From Silene latifolia (lineage: Eukaryota; Streptophyta; Magnoliopsida; Caryophyllales; Caryophyllaceae), in the NCBI RefSeq assembly GCF_048544455.1, contig NC_133536.1, forward strand, positions 192,575,325 through 192,639,324: a stretch of DNA of 64,000 nt, read 5' to 3'. The translations under genes were made by a program, and so were the position numbers. Shown one piece after another: positions 1 to 11,142 of this stretch. Within the stretch, counting starts at the first letter, position 1. Each line of letters begins with the position of its first letter. The notes beneath the pieces were generated by a model that worked only from the letters and a program-made list of their open reading frames with translations, was not told the origin of the DNA and did not search any database.

Positions 1-149
1 TAAGGACCTCTACATTTGTTCCTCCTATTTTAGGCATCAAAATGTATATTAAGATTACATGCTCCTTACTTTCAGTATAACCAATCACATCATTATATAT
101 CCCTTTTTTATAGTTCAATAAGTTCCATAATATTTATAAGGGTGATCGA

Positions 150-157
150 TATAAATA
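150..157 (+). promoter_or_regulatory. Putative TATA box of the BURP gene
   Basis: TATAAATA lies 84-91 bases before the ATG at 241, a normal distance for a plant core promoter with a short leader. The rest of 1-240 is AT-rich and I see nothing else in it. The link to the BURP gene is inferred from position. Confidence 0.5.
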
Positions 158-240
158 CATTACTTCATTGCAAATAATTACTAATTTCAAAGTCAGATAA
201 AATATTAATTAAGATTCACAAATATATATTCTATCTTCTA

Positions 241-2028
241 ATGGGACTCTGTATTAAATCAATTATCATTTTCTTATGCGTAAGTTTTCCGATTTATTTA
301 TCCTTTCTAGATAATAGTGATTACAATTTTAGCTATTTACTATGAATAGTTATTTTCTAACATGTGTCCAAAGTCCGACATTTAGATTTTTTTTTTTCTT
401 TTCTTGTAATTTCTCGTCTTATTAATTTTCTATCCAATCAAATAACGTAGCAACATTAATATAAAGTTGGTGATCGTTTTAAAGGTTCTTTAACCTTGTG
501 TATGGTTTAATTTCCAATACAACTAGCTTGTTTAGATGAGCAATTTAACTCATATGATTTAGAAACTGTGGAATCCGTACAACATTTTTATTGAATATTT
601 ATAATTTGAGGATAATATAATAATTTTAACCTGAATTAAGGTGATAGTCGAACTAATGCACAATAACTTGATTTCTCAGGTTGTTACAGTGGATAGCCAT
701 GCAGACTCTAAAGGTATGAGGCTCCAATCCAATTCAAAGCAATTGTAGTCACTCTTCCGTTTCAATTTTTTATTTACCTTTCATTTCGCTTAAAAAATGT
801 CACAATTAATTATGCGAACATCAAAAATCGCTATCTACTTATTATTGATGGATAATTACAAGACCTCTAAACTTCTATATTAATGCAAACATTTATGAAC
901 AACGAGATTTTAAAATTAGAGGTCTCACGGCAACAAATTTATCATGAGAACGTCTCATATAACAGCTAGTGCTAAAGTTATTCAATAGCACATTATTATT
1001 TATTATAATTAATAATTATTTTAGATTGTATTTCCTTTACCTTCTCTAAGTCCTAATTCTTTTCACCTAATGAAGACCCCCACAAGAAAAGTCACTTCAC
1101 CCCGCGCAGGAGACAACAGACAGAGGGCCCGAAAAGAGTCCTTAAGGGACGGAAACTGCGCGATGGCTACGCTGATGTAGATGTGGGCCGTGCAAACGGA
1201 GTAAATGTAAACACTGGCAGGTCTATTAGAGGAGGTTCTAATGTTCATGTTGGAAGAGCTGGGGTTGAAGTATTAGCTGGTCCAAATGGGAAGCCTGTTT
1301 ATGTTACAGTTGCGCCCGGTCTGATTCCGTTCCAATACAACAACTACGGTGGTCGTCACATGAATCGTAATTATCTTGAAAGATCGTTGTTTTTCCTTGA
1401 GAAAGATATGAAGCCTGGTCACCAAATGACCATGAACTTCACTCAGACCAAAAACGGAGCCACCTTCATCCCTAGAGACAAGGCTCGTACTATTCCTTTC
1501 TCAACCGATAAAATGCCACAAATATTACGCGAATTCTCAGTACAACCAGGGTCCGAGGAGGCACAAACCATTGAAGAAACTATTAAGGGTTGCGAAAGTG
1601 AAGGTGTACCAGGGGAACATAAATACTGTGCAACTTGTCTCGAGGACATGGTCGATTATGTAAAATCGACCCTAGGAAGAAATGTTAAGACGATATCGAC
1701 TGAAGTAACAAATGGGTTTGACAAGGGTCAAAACTATACATTTGGCAAAGTTATAAAAGCAGCCAGAGATGATAATGTCATGGTATGTCATAAGTTAAAC
1801 TATGCATATGCAGTGTTTTATTGTCACAAGACTAAGGGTACATCCCCTCACATTGTGTCATTAATCAGTGAGACGGGTACAGATGCAAACGTTGTTGCGG
1901 TTTGCCATAAAGACACAAGCAGTTGGAACCCGAAACACTTGGCTTTCCAAGTCCTTAATGTAAAACCAGGTAGTCTTCCAGTTTGTCAGTTCTTACCAGA
2001 GGAACATATAGTTTGGGTTCGTGCCTAA
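241..2028 (+). CDS. Secreted BURP-domain protein, RD22-like, three exons
   Basis: Rebuilt exons are 241-279, 680-713 and 1076-2028. Phases agree and total 342 codons including the stop. Exon 1 encodes a hydrophobic start (MGLCIKSIIIFLC) followed by a GTAAGT donor. Exon 2 continues VVTVDSHA, a plausible signal-peptide cleavage site. Exon 3 holds a short glycine/valine repeat region (VDVG, GVNVNTG, VHVGRAG) like the TxV repeats of RD22-type proteins, then the BURP domain from about FFLEKDMKPG to the C-terminus. The family signature is CH-x10-CH-x25-CH-x25-CH. Here the first three CH pairs and all spacings are kept, but the fourth is CQ. BURP proteins are wall or apoplast proteins often linked to stress or development; the biochemical role is not settled. 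The usual YW/LP motif after the signal peptide is not visible. The protein is about 341 aa. Transcription converges on the TAF1B-like gene. Confidence is high for exon 3 and moderate for exons 1 and 2. Confidence 0.88.
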
Positions 2029-2201
2029 GGTGTTTTTCTTAAAGATTTTTCGGCATGTCTAAGGCGTTTTTAGAAGTAGATGTAATTATATGGCAGATAT
2101 GAACATATATGTAAGTAGAATTTTAGGCAATGGCGGAGTTGCAGTTGACGGAGTCAGTCGCCTCTTTCGAAGATCAATGTAATTACCTTTGCTTGTTCTT
2201 C

Positions 2202-2227
2202 AATAAAATTTGATTAGAATCAATAAA
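2202..2227 (+). terminator. Two AATAAA polyadenylation signals after the BURP gene
   Basis: AATAAA occurs at 2202-2207 and again at 2222-2227, about 175-200 bases after the stop codon at 2028. This spacing suits plant 3' ends. The next coding base on the other strand is at 2297, so the two convergent genes are only about 270 bp apart and their 3' UTRs may overlap. Confidence 0.55.
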
Positions 2228-2296
2228 AACAACTTATCACAATGTAATTTGTTTTTCGTACAACAAATAATTAATTGTGTATTCACATTTTAAAAA

Positions 2297-5200
2297 TTAA
2301 TGAACAAGAAATGAAGACGATGAAATTTTATCCGAAGTAACAGTCTCACATTGCTTTTTATGGCAATTGACACACTCATCAATCCTTTTCTCAATCCAAG
2401 CTAATCTCCTCTCCAAACTCAACACACTCTCGTGCATAACACGGGGATCGACTTGAGCAACTTTGGAACAAGTTCGAAGCAAAATGTAATAATCAGCATG
2501 GGCTATATAAGTATAGGCACCATCACCAGCGGCTTTTCTGCTGTAGTGTAAATACCCATGTCGCTTAACTTTCACTCTAGGTGGGATATAACAGAATATT
2601 TGCTCTTCCATGTCGATTTTCATATGTCGAATTGCCATGTCTCGAGTATTATGAGACAATTCAAACTTGTCGGCAGAAGATGAAGTTTGATGTGATTGTG
2701 AATCTTGAAAAGTGTTGTAGCTGCTTTGGCTGCTATTTGCTGATAGAGATATTGTTGGCTCATTTGCCTGGTTGTTCGGGTTTTCCTTTGTTGTGCCGAA
2801 TTGTTTGTCACCATCCCTTGACCTTTTACCTTGCAAGCCGGGTTCAACCTCCCCAGATGCTTCCATACCCTGCACGAATCAAACTCCATTAAGGAAGAAT
2901 ACTCTCGGTCACCGTCATTCACCCTGATTCTCAGTGCCTCCAGTAAGGCTAAAGCTGGTACGGAAGGGTCGATGTGTTGAAGTCTTTACTCAGTAAGAAT
3001 AGAGAGGTTGCTTCTAGTGAATTATTCTCATGTCAGACAATATCTTATTAATATAATGCGAGACGATCACATATTAATGCAACAGGATCCAGTATGGGCC
3101 AGTCTCGTGAAAATCTTTATTATGAGACTGTCTCATTATGTTGCACCAAATTCATGCTCAGAGAATTTCTAAGAAACTGAAAACCGTATACACATAAATA
3201 TTCCTACTTAAATACAGTTTCTTGTCTGGGTGGCAACAAGGTAATATTCCTACTTAAATACATATCATTATAAAGAATGGACAGGTACTAACTGTATTGC
3301 ATGCATAAGAAAGCCTACCCAACACCAAAGCTTTTAGTTCCATACCATTTGGGTTTTGGCTGACATGAGGCGTCGCATACTGCTTAGACTGGTGTCAAAA
3401 CGATGAAAATGAGGAGAAAAGATAAGTGCCATGAAAATAAATAAGGACAAGAGATAACATGTACCTAGGCGGAGTAATTAGTAGCGTGACTACAAATGAT
3501 AGGAGCTGATTTCAAAAAAATCTGTAATGGGAAGTTAGGGTTTAAGAAGAGCCTTTCATAAAAGATTAAAAACCACTCTATAATCTCTCCCATTATCCCT
3601 TGATATTTGACTAAGATGTTTTTGGCAGACACTGATGTATTTTGTTCAACAACAGAAACGCAATGTTTTCTCTGGAAACCTTACTAAACATGCGACGGTT
3701 CCAGAGCATGATCAGCACCGTAACATTACTTTTCCTCGTTCTCTACTGTTTATGTTAAAAGACACTGAGTCTCTCTCTCTCTCTCTCTCTGACGGTCTTG
3801 CATGATAATTCATATTAGCAAACCAAAATAGATCTCCAAATAATTTTGGACCAACGCTTTGTATAATCAGCATCTGAAACTCAAACTTTCAAGTATACTC
3901 AAGGTTGTTTGTGTAAACATCTCAAAAGGCTTTAATTAAGAATACATTACCTCTCTATTCTTCTGATAGAAGTCCCATAGTTCATCTATAAGAACAGGAT
4001 CTTTATATAATGGCTCTAACCCAACAAACACCACATCCTTGCAATACTGAAGATATGTAGGCAAATCCTTGGAGTACTCTGTCGGATAAAACAATTGAAA
4101 AACTTAATCAGTAAGATATAATACACGTATTATATTAACAGAAACGGCCAACTATAATGTTTTTTTTAAGACTATGCACAAGCACAACGGACACTTACAA
4201 TTTGGAAAAATAAATAAATAAATAAACTCTTAATAGATTACCATATCTATTATTTAAATCGTCATAATTCTTCTGAAGGTTTTGCAAGAGCTCTGCACAA
4301 TCGGACTCAAATATATGGACACTGGACGAGGTTCCTTCTTGATCTACATCCATGGTTTGGGAGGTAGGCATTGCTTCTGCATCATCATCGGATCCTAATG
4401 TATTATCCATAGAGGGGTCGTCATTAGGGTTAGATAGGGTCATTTCCCACTTGCCAAAACCATTAATATTGTAAAGAATCCTTATAGCTACAATCAGTAT
4501 TGACATCACACAAACGCGAGTAGGGATCCTCCTTTCATATACTGATAACCATAATTCAGGAGGCATGGCCCACTCCTCTATGCGGCAGGCATATGGAAGG
4601 ATCTTACTAACAGGTAGGCATAGCTGCTTCAAATAACCGGAAGCTATCGCATGAAAGTTGACTGGAGGCAAATTTAGGCCAATCGAGTGGGCTATTGATG
4701 CTGCCATTGACTCTAATTTCTGTAAAGAGACAGACTGGGATGGCCTAAACATATTATTGGCTTCCAATGGGCATACGACAGAAGGACAATTATAGCTTCT
4801 CTCAATTTGTTTAATGGATTCCTTAATCTTAGGGAAAGCACCAAAATAGGGGAGCTTGCCTTCAATAGCCCACTTCATTATGTCACTTGGAAGAACTGCC
4901 TCCCTAGCAATATGACAGGCCAAATATGAAATGGCTAAAGAAGATGATAAAGGTATTGTGTTTTTCAAAGACTTACACCATATATTTGCCATACGTTTCC
5001 GATACATATTCCTAGGCTCGTTTGTATGTTTAGCATAGTTTCCTACTTTGCTCTTCTTCTCCCCTGAAAATATAACATACAAGGCCATGTAGGTCAGCAA
5101 TTGAGCCTTTGAGAAGAACGCATAGGTTGAAAAAGAAAAGAAAAAACGAATCCTTCATACAATAAGCAGACAATTAAATCCTTTTCAAGACCCTTGGCAG

Positions 5201-6203
5201 TTGGCACAACTAAAGAAAGCCAGATAAGTAAATCTTTTAAGACACAGGGAATTCTGAGTATTCTCAATTTTCCAAATGCTCAATCAGACGAAAAACATCA
5301 TATTTATAACCTATGTTACTTCGACACTTCACTTAGCTGTCGTGTCGCTTGTCCGACACGATATCGACACTTTGACACTTCACTTTAGACCAATTGAAAA
5401 ATTCACACAAAATAGCCGTATTTGACACTCGACACGTGTCAGACACGACACCCGTGTCGTAGAGTCGGGGCAAGACAGCTTATAGCAATTAGTGCATACA
5501 ATTGAACAAAAAACACGTGCAGCTAATCAGAGAGGTTACCTTTCCACGATTTCAATCACAGGCTCAAACATTATTAAAACTTCTGCAGAATCACACATTT
5601 AAACACATACATTCATGCCTATTATGCTTCTAATCAAACAAACAGAAGGAGAAAACAAAAAAACAAAGTCGCCAATAATCAAAAAGATTTTGTACCTTGA
5701 ATCTCAGACTCCTCAATAACACCATCAGCCCACGAGTCACCAAAAACCCTCTTGGATGCAACAAATCTCAACCAAACCTCACCCGCAATCCCACAAATAA
5801 TCGGGCTAACCCTAAACACCTCCACAAGCTTCTCACATTGGTACTCAACCAAGAGTTGAACCCCCAAAACATACCTCACACGAATACTCTTATAATAATC
5901 TTCCATTCTAAAAACAACTCCTTTGGGCACGTCTCCGAAATCGGCAGGCTCCATGGGCCCCAAATGCTCAGGGTCAAACAGTTCGGGTTTAACGGACGGG
6001 GTGTAGCGAGTGTAGTGGGGGTTGTAGGTGGCTCCACCACCGCCCTTGTCGACGAAGTCCTCGTCAGCAACGCCCGTGGCGACAACATCATCAACACGGG
6101 CATTGCAGTTGTTGCAGTAGAAGTGGCCATCCTCATCGGAAAAATAGCACCCTAGCTCGTCGCACACACCGCACCTTAATTCATCCCCATTTGTGTCTGT
6201 CAT
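2297..6203 (-). CDS. TAF1B: TAF1B/Rrn7-like RNA polymerase I initiation factor
   Basis: Coding exons, in gene order, are 6203-5696, 5063-4242, 4078-3951 and 2869-2297. All phases agree and give 677 codons including the stop. The N-terminus carries a zinc ribbon with C11 (CGVC), C14, C30 (CNNC) and C33. A low-complexity glycine patch and the Rrn7/TAF1B core follow, including conserved blocks such as YFGAFPKIK, NLPPVNF, LPYACRIEEWAMPPELW and ILYNINGFGKWE. In the family this protein bridges Pol I and the rDNA promoter in the nucleolus, like TFIIB for Pol II. The Arabidopsis relative is, as I recall, the embryo-arrest gene MEE12. The final exon (GMEASGEVEPG onward) ends in a basic C-terminal region with a YTYIAHADYYILLR block. 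A 5' UTR exon near 7737-7850 is joined through a long leader intron. I see no break in the frame, so the gene looks functional. Confidence 0.85.
2870..3950 (-). other. Intron 3 of the TAF1B-like gene
   Basis: GT/AG borders lie at 3950/3949 and 2871/2870. The intron holds a (CT)n microsatellite at 3770-3790 and, at about 3030-3140, several GAGAC/GTCTC palindrome fragments resembling a decayed MITE. I see no coding exon in it. Confidence 0.6.
3770..3790. repeat. (CT)n microsatellite
   Basis: About ten uninterrupted CT units within an intron of the TAF1B-like gene. Confidence 0.95.
5311..5480. repeat. Foldback MITE-like element, copy 1 (TAF1B intron 1)
   Basis: It begins CTATGTTACTTCGACACTT and contains several complementary GTGTCG/CGACAC blocks that fold on themselves. 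A related copy lies at 27371-27540 inside TEBICHI, and both share a central TTTAGACCAA. I recall elements with CTATGTT..CGGAC ends and GTGTCGG arms as common in angiosperm introns; that comparison is from memory. The right end here is degenerate, so the boundary is approximate. Confidence 0.6.
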
Positions 6204-7850
6204 TCCTTCATTGAACTCAAAACTACAAAAACGAAAAGTATCTATTATTCATATGCTATTCCAAAACCATTGTGATTAAACACAGTCCATAACAGAACAA
6301 CGAAGTAATCATGGCAATCAATCAAACTAGCCGAGCAGTAATTAGCATCCTAATTTCGAACAAGTACAAATCTAATCCTATAACCAATTAACCAAATCTA
6401 TCTGTCAAAGGAACAACCATAAGAGCAACTGAACAAGTGGCAGCATATTCTTTCAAGCCAATAAAAAATACAGCACACAAAAAGCACTCACATTCAAAAA
6501 AACACCAACTTGAACATTCAAACGACCTATCAGCATTTCGGCAAGTACTACGCATAATTCCATCACAAAAATTCAACTTGGATCAAAAATCAAGGGGCTA
6601 GAGTATCTGGGCGACACAGAAGTACAATACACTAAAAAGGTATGATACTGACTATAGTAATATAGAGTAGTTGTTTTGTAGTGAAATAGAAAATCAAAAA
6701 ACTCATCCTGTCTATATTAACTAATTTCCTTCATATAAAACACTGGATAATCAAATGGATTATAATTCACTTACCAAGAGCTCAATAGGTATTGCCAAGG
6801 AAGCAAACGTAAGTTACGTAACACCTAAAAGTCACCTTATTCGTATCAAGTTTCAAACGAAGATATTTATAGTAGTAGTTACACTTATGCAACTTGAGAT
6901 ATACCATTACCATGTACCAAAACAATTAACAATATTAAACGGACCCTTATGTACTTCATTAATTGCACGAGAAAGTGCTTTGACATTCAATTTACCTAAG
7001 CACTTGTTTGGATTGGGATAGGGAGGGGTACAAAATCTCTTGTAGAATTAGTAAACAAGGTTGTAGGGAAATGGAGCGCCCCGTTTTCCCTCTTCCACGG
7101 CAAATCACTATCTCTCAAACAAAGGAAAAATTTGGAAGGAAAATGTATCCAAACACACGTACTCCATTCTCCTTCCCTTTCCCTTCCCTCCCTCCCTTTC
7201 CTTTCCCTTAATCCCCCTTCCCTCCTTTCCCACCTATTTTGGTATCTAAACAACACCTGAGTATATCAAAATTGTCGAGCGAAGCTACCCAACATATATC
7301 AGTACAATCCTATATTGCTGATTGCTCATTATAATTTGAGAGCATATCACTGCTGATAGTCCTGAACAATACAGCCTCTTCATTCCCTGTCACCTAACCA
7401 CTAACCACCTGATACACACACACGACAACTCTACAATGGTGGTAAAGTCCTACACCATGAACTCCCTGCCTAAAGCCCCACAAACACACACACACACTAA
7501 GTCCCAAAACTCACAACTAGAGAGCAAAACACCAAATATTTATCTAGAATTTTAAGCAATACCACACAACAGTAATAGATATATATATGTATATGATTCA
7601 ACAATCAAAATCCCAGAATTTACCAACACTTTTATTTACCCTTAAATGAATAAATTAAAACTAATTAGCATCGAGTTAATAATAAAGCTCGCTAAGTGAT
7701 GATAATAATCAGTAATTAGAAGTAGAATGTTGTTACCTTGAAGCTTGAATGAAGGAAGATGACTAACAATGGCGACAAGGTTAATTGAGATGATTATGAA
7801 AATTAAAAACAAAAAAAGATAGGTTTTGGTAATAGGGTTCGGGTTTTACT
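6204..7850 (-). other. 5' UTR, leader intron and promoter side of the TAF1B-like gene
   Basis: Upstream of the ATG at 6203, an acceptor TAG at 6225-6223 leaves a 19-base leader in the coding exon. A donor (CTTCAAG then GTAACAAC) at 7737/7736 defines a non-coding first exon running to about 7850. The leader intron of about 1.5 kb contains the polypyrimidine-rich repeat at 7000-7260 and CA-rich simple sequence near 7420-7495. No coding exon is seen. Confidence 0.6.
7000..7260. repeat. MITE-like element in the leader intron
   Basis: The left end reads AGCACTTGTTTGGATTGGG. The complement of the right end reads AGGTGTTGTTTAGATACC, an imperfect inverted repeat. A purine-rich left arm (GGGATAGGGAGGGG) faces a pyrimidine-rich right arm (repeated CCCTTCC blocks), so the element could form a long hairpin. 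Superfamily not determined. Confidence 0.5.
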
Positions 7851-7964
7851 TGCATCCGACGAATGGTCCGTTACAATACGGGTCTGATTTGTCCTAATTT
7901 TTTTTATTTTGCTTCAGTTTATCTTTTTGGTCCGATGTCGTAATTTGGTAGGTGTTAATGTGTT

Positions 7965-10346
7965 TTTTTTCTTTTTTTGACAAAAGTGTACTATATATTA
8001 TAATCAAGAAAAGTTGAATTACACATAGCCACTAATATACCACTTAAAATTACAGCTAAGATAAGATTTAATACGCATCATACTATTAGAAAATGCAACG
8101 GGAACTTTAAGGTTATCCTTGTTGTGAAGCAACTGAAGGAGTCTGGTGTTTCCGAATGTGAAAAGTACATCTTGAAGCTTACACGCTGAGGCTTGAGACA
8201 TTGCTTCAAGTAAGGCGGTAATGGAGCATTGAAGATGAGAATTACAGAAGAAGCTCGGAACTTCATGAATGATATTGTCATTGCAACGGATTCTAAAAGA
8301 GCCCTGCCACGTCTTTTTGTTGAAAGTAACCTCAATCTTGAAGTAATGGTGAATGAGCTCTGGAGAAGGGATCCGAAGGCAGGCAACATCAGTCGAGTTG
8401 ATTTCATATTTATCACTCTTATATCTGAACATGAAATCAAGCTGTTGCGAGAGAAGCATATCAGCTTCTTGTAAAATAGCAGCAGGATTGACCCGGCAAT
8501 CCCGAAAGATAACATTGTTCCTATGTTTCCAGATAGAAAAAAGAAGTAAAGAGAAGTGCAGGACCTGATAAGGTTCGTGGTTCCCGGAAAGCGAAAAGTA
8601 ACTTAGAAAATTGTTCATCCAAGCAGTAAAGGGTATGTTGGAGGAGGAATCAACCCGAATTCCGAGGTGGCTAGCAAACCAAAGTCTTTTAGTTATGCAA
8701 CAGTCTCGGAAAAGGTGTGCCAAGGTTTCAGACTCGAGATTACAAAAACAGCAGGCATGATCGACAATCAAACCTCTGCGAATTAAGATGTCGGCAGTGG
8801 GTAAAATATTACGGGCAATTTTCCACAAGAAAATCTTGATGTGAGGTTGACATGGCAGTTTCCAGATCAAAGCAAAGTAAGAGTTTGAAATAGATGAGTG
8901 GTGACTTCTGTCCAAAAGAAACAAGTATCTTGACTTAGCTGAATAAAATCCGTCTTCCGTAAATTTCCAGTATATATAGTCATCTGTAGGTTCAGGAGGA
9001 AGTTCCAAAGCACAAATACTTGTAGCTGTAGCTTTATTAAAGAACCTGAAAACATTTGTCGAATTCCAATGAGTGGAATCAAGCATAATATCCGCAAAAC
9101 TGATTGTCTGCACTTGCGACTGGGACTTTAAAGTAGGATTATTCCCAAGAACCCATGCGTCATTCCTTAGATCAATTAAGCTTCCACTCCCAAATTTCCA
9201 CGCAATACCGTCACGAAGTAAGAAGGTGGACTTGACAGTTCCTTTCCAAGCAAAAGAAGCGTTTGAATATTTCGAAATACTGCCAGGAATAGGAAAATCT
9301 TTCCGGTATTTTGGACAGAGAGCTTTTGAGATCAGTGAGGTTGGATTTTGGTGACAGCGCCAAAATTTTTTAGCCAACATAGCTTGGCTAAAAAGTCGTG
9401 CGTTTTTTAAACCCAGACCACCATTTGTCTTTGATAGCTGTAATTGCTCAAATGGTAGCCAATGTTGAGCACGTTTCTTTTGGGAATTCTTCCACCAGAA
9501 GAGGTCAATCAAAAAATTGATTTTCGAGGTGATTTGTTGTGGAATAGGAAGAACAGATGCAATATAAGTAACGGAAGCCATAAGGATCGAATTAATAAGA
9601 ATCAACTTAGCCGCTTGAGAAAAATGCGCTGGCCTTCAGGAGAGAATTTTGTGTGATATATTGTCAAGAAGAAACTGAAAAGATGAAGTTTTCCTCCTGC
9701 CTAAATCGATCGGGATGCCTAGATATGAACCAAAATTAGTCTTTGGTTGCACTTGCAAAATATCAATAATATGCTCTTTAAAATCAGCAGGAGAGTTTGG
9801 GCTGAACTTGATATGAGATTTTTGATTATTTATCATTTGACCCGACATAGAGCTGAAGTCGTTCAAGATGCTTCGCAAGGTTTCACAACTTGAAGAAGTC
9901 AGACGGAAGCACAAGAGTGAATCATCAGCATATAAAAGATGAAAAATAGCAGGACTATGCCGTGATAGTTTAATACCTTCAATGAGTCCCTTAGATTCCG
10001 CTTTTGTAATCATAAGGGAAAGGATCTCCATGCATAGGATAAAAAGATAGGGTGAAATAGGGTCACCTTGACGCAGTCCACACCGAGGAAAAATTCGGCC
10101 AGAGGGAGTCCCATTGATAAGAACTTGCAAAGAGACCATCCTAACACAAGTCTTGATAAGCTTTCTGAATTTCTTTGGAAAACCAAAAAGCTTTAGAATT
10201 GTGAATAAAAAAGGCCAAGATACCCTATCAAAAGCTTTATTCATGTCAAGCTTGATAGCTCCAAAACATCTAGTACCCCTTTTGCGTTGGTTAATATACG
10301 TAAGAACTTCGTGGCCAAGAAAACCCCAGTCAGTGATTAAACGGCC
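7965..10346 (-). mobile_element. 5'-truncated L1-type LINE with 15-bp target duplication
   Basis: A perfect 15-bp direct repeat AGGTGTTAATGTGTT flanks the insert at 7950-7964 and 10347-10361. The plus strand after the left repeat is T-rich, which is the poly(A) tail of a minus-strand element. The 5' end is cut inside the reverse transcriptase domain, the usual result of incomplete target-primed reverse transcription. The insertion lies about 100 bp upstream of the inferred first exon of the TAF1B-like gene and could affect its promoter. Confidence 0.93.
8019..10346 (-). pseudogene. LINE ORF2 remnant: reverse transcriptase, zf-RVT, degenerate RNase H
   Basis: The frame starts within RT (RLITDWGFLGHEV), continues through KLDMNKAFDRV, LRQGDPISPYLF and the catalytic YADD (HLLYADDSLLCF), then the RT thumb, the zf-RVT region (PCQPHIKIFLWKIARN, CCFCN) and a C-terminal RNase H-like part. 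One in-frame TGA at 9636-9638 breaks it where relatives usually have Trp. The RNase H part lacks clear catalytic acids: Thr-Phe-Asn replaces the first Asp region and GNTR the third. Otherwise the frame is open to the stop at 8019, so the copy looks fairly young but dead. Confidence 0.88.
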
Positions 10347-10486
10347 AGGTGTTAATGTGTTATAGTGAAAAAAATGTTCTATTGAATTCGACAACTTTTA
10401 TCATCCCTTTATCGTAAATGTGGTATTTCAGATTTTATTGAGTTTGTATCTAATAGTAGTTGTATTATTTGGCTTCTAGAGTTGTA

Positions 10487-10650
10487 GGGGTGAGTATAGC
10501 TCAGTTATTTGGATATCTAGTAGTTCAAGGGTCGCTACTCGCTAATGCCTCCCGTTTGCATTGTAACTAGTTAATATGTAATCGTACGCTTTGTAGTCTC
10601 GTTTTATTTTATTTATGAAAGTTCGTCATTGTCAAAATAAAATAGTAGGT
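10487..10650 (+). mobile_element. tRNA-derived SINE remnant
   Basis: A box-A-like TAGCTCAGTTATTTGG starts at 10497 and a box-B-like AGTTCAAGGGTC starts at 10522, the split Pol III promoter of a tRNA-related SINE head. The tail toward 10650 is T/A-rich with an AATAAAAT stretch, as in some plant SINEs. Cloverleaf arms are not complete, so it is not a working tRNA gene. Target duplication is unclear. Confidence 0.55.
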
Positions 10651-10889
10651 GGACCGCAATAAAGAAAGGTTAGTCTATCTTTTTTATTAACGAAGGTAGA
10701 TAAAACGTTTTGTTAGACAAAAAAAAATCTTAAAATGAATCGAAAAATGATCTTTTGTGTTAAATTTTAGACTCGAAATATTGTATCATATATACTTTAT
10801 TTAAATGAGATTAAGGAGCGTTTCAATTTAACAAAAGTTTTTTAATTGAAGTGAAAAAGTTCATTCAAACAATAGTATTTGAGTTATCT

Positions 10890-11142
10890 ATAAGAAAGAT
10901 GTATTGATGAAATGAATTGTGTGTTTAATTACAAGAATAGCTAAGCTATTTATACTGATCTTAGGGAACTAAATAAAGTTATTAGATGGAGCCTTGTACA
11001 AGACTTGACTATAATAACAAGATTATGATTACAAGATATTGATCAAAGGATTATGTGCAGATGTTGATTGATATTTGCAAATTATGACGATATTTGATTG
11101 CCGGAGGAAGATTCTGAAGATAGCGAAGATATATTGCTAATA
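10890..11142 (-). repeat. 3' LTR of the copia element
   Basis: In element orientation it begins TATTAGCAATATATC and ends CTTTCTTATA. It follows a short purine run (GCGGGGCG) that may be the polypurine tract. The pol reading frame runs about 90 bases into this LTR before stopping at 11051. Confidence 0.92.

Noticed and set aside
10497..10535. Candidate tRNA gene
   Set aside because: Box A and B are present but the acceptor and anticodon arms do not form, so a SINE head is more likely.
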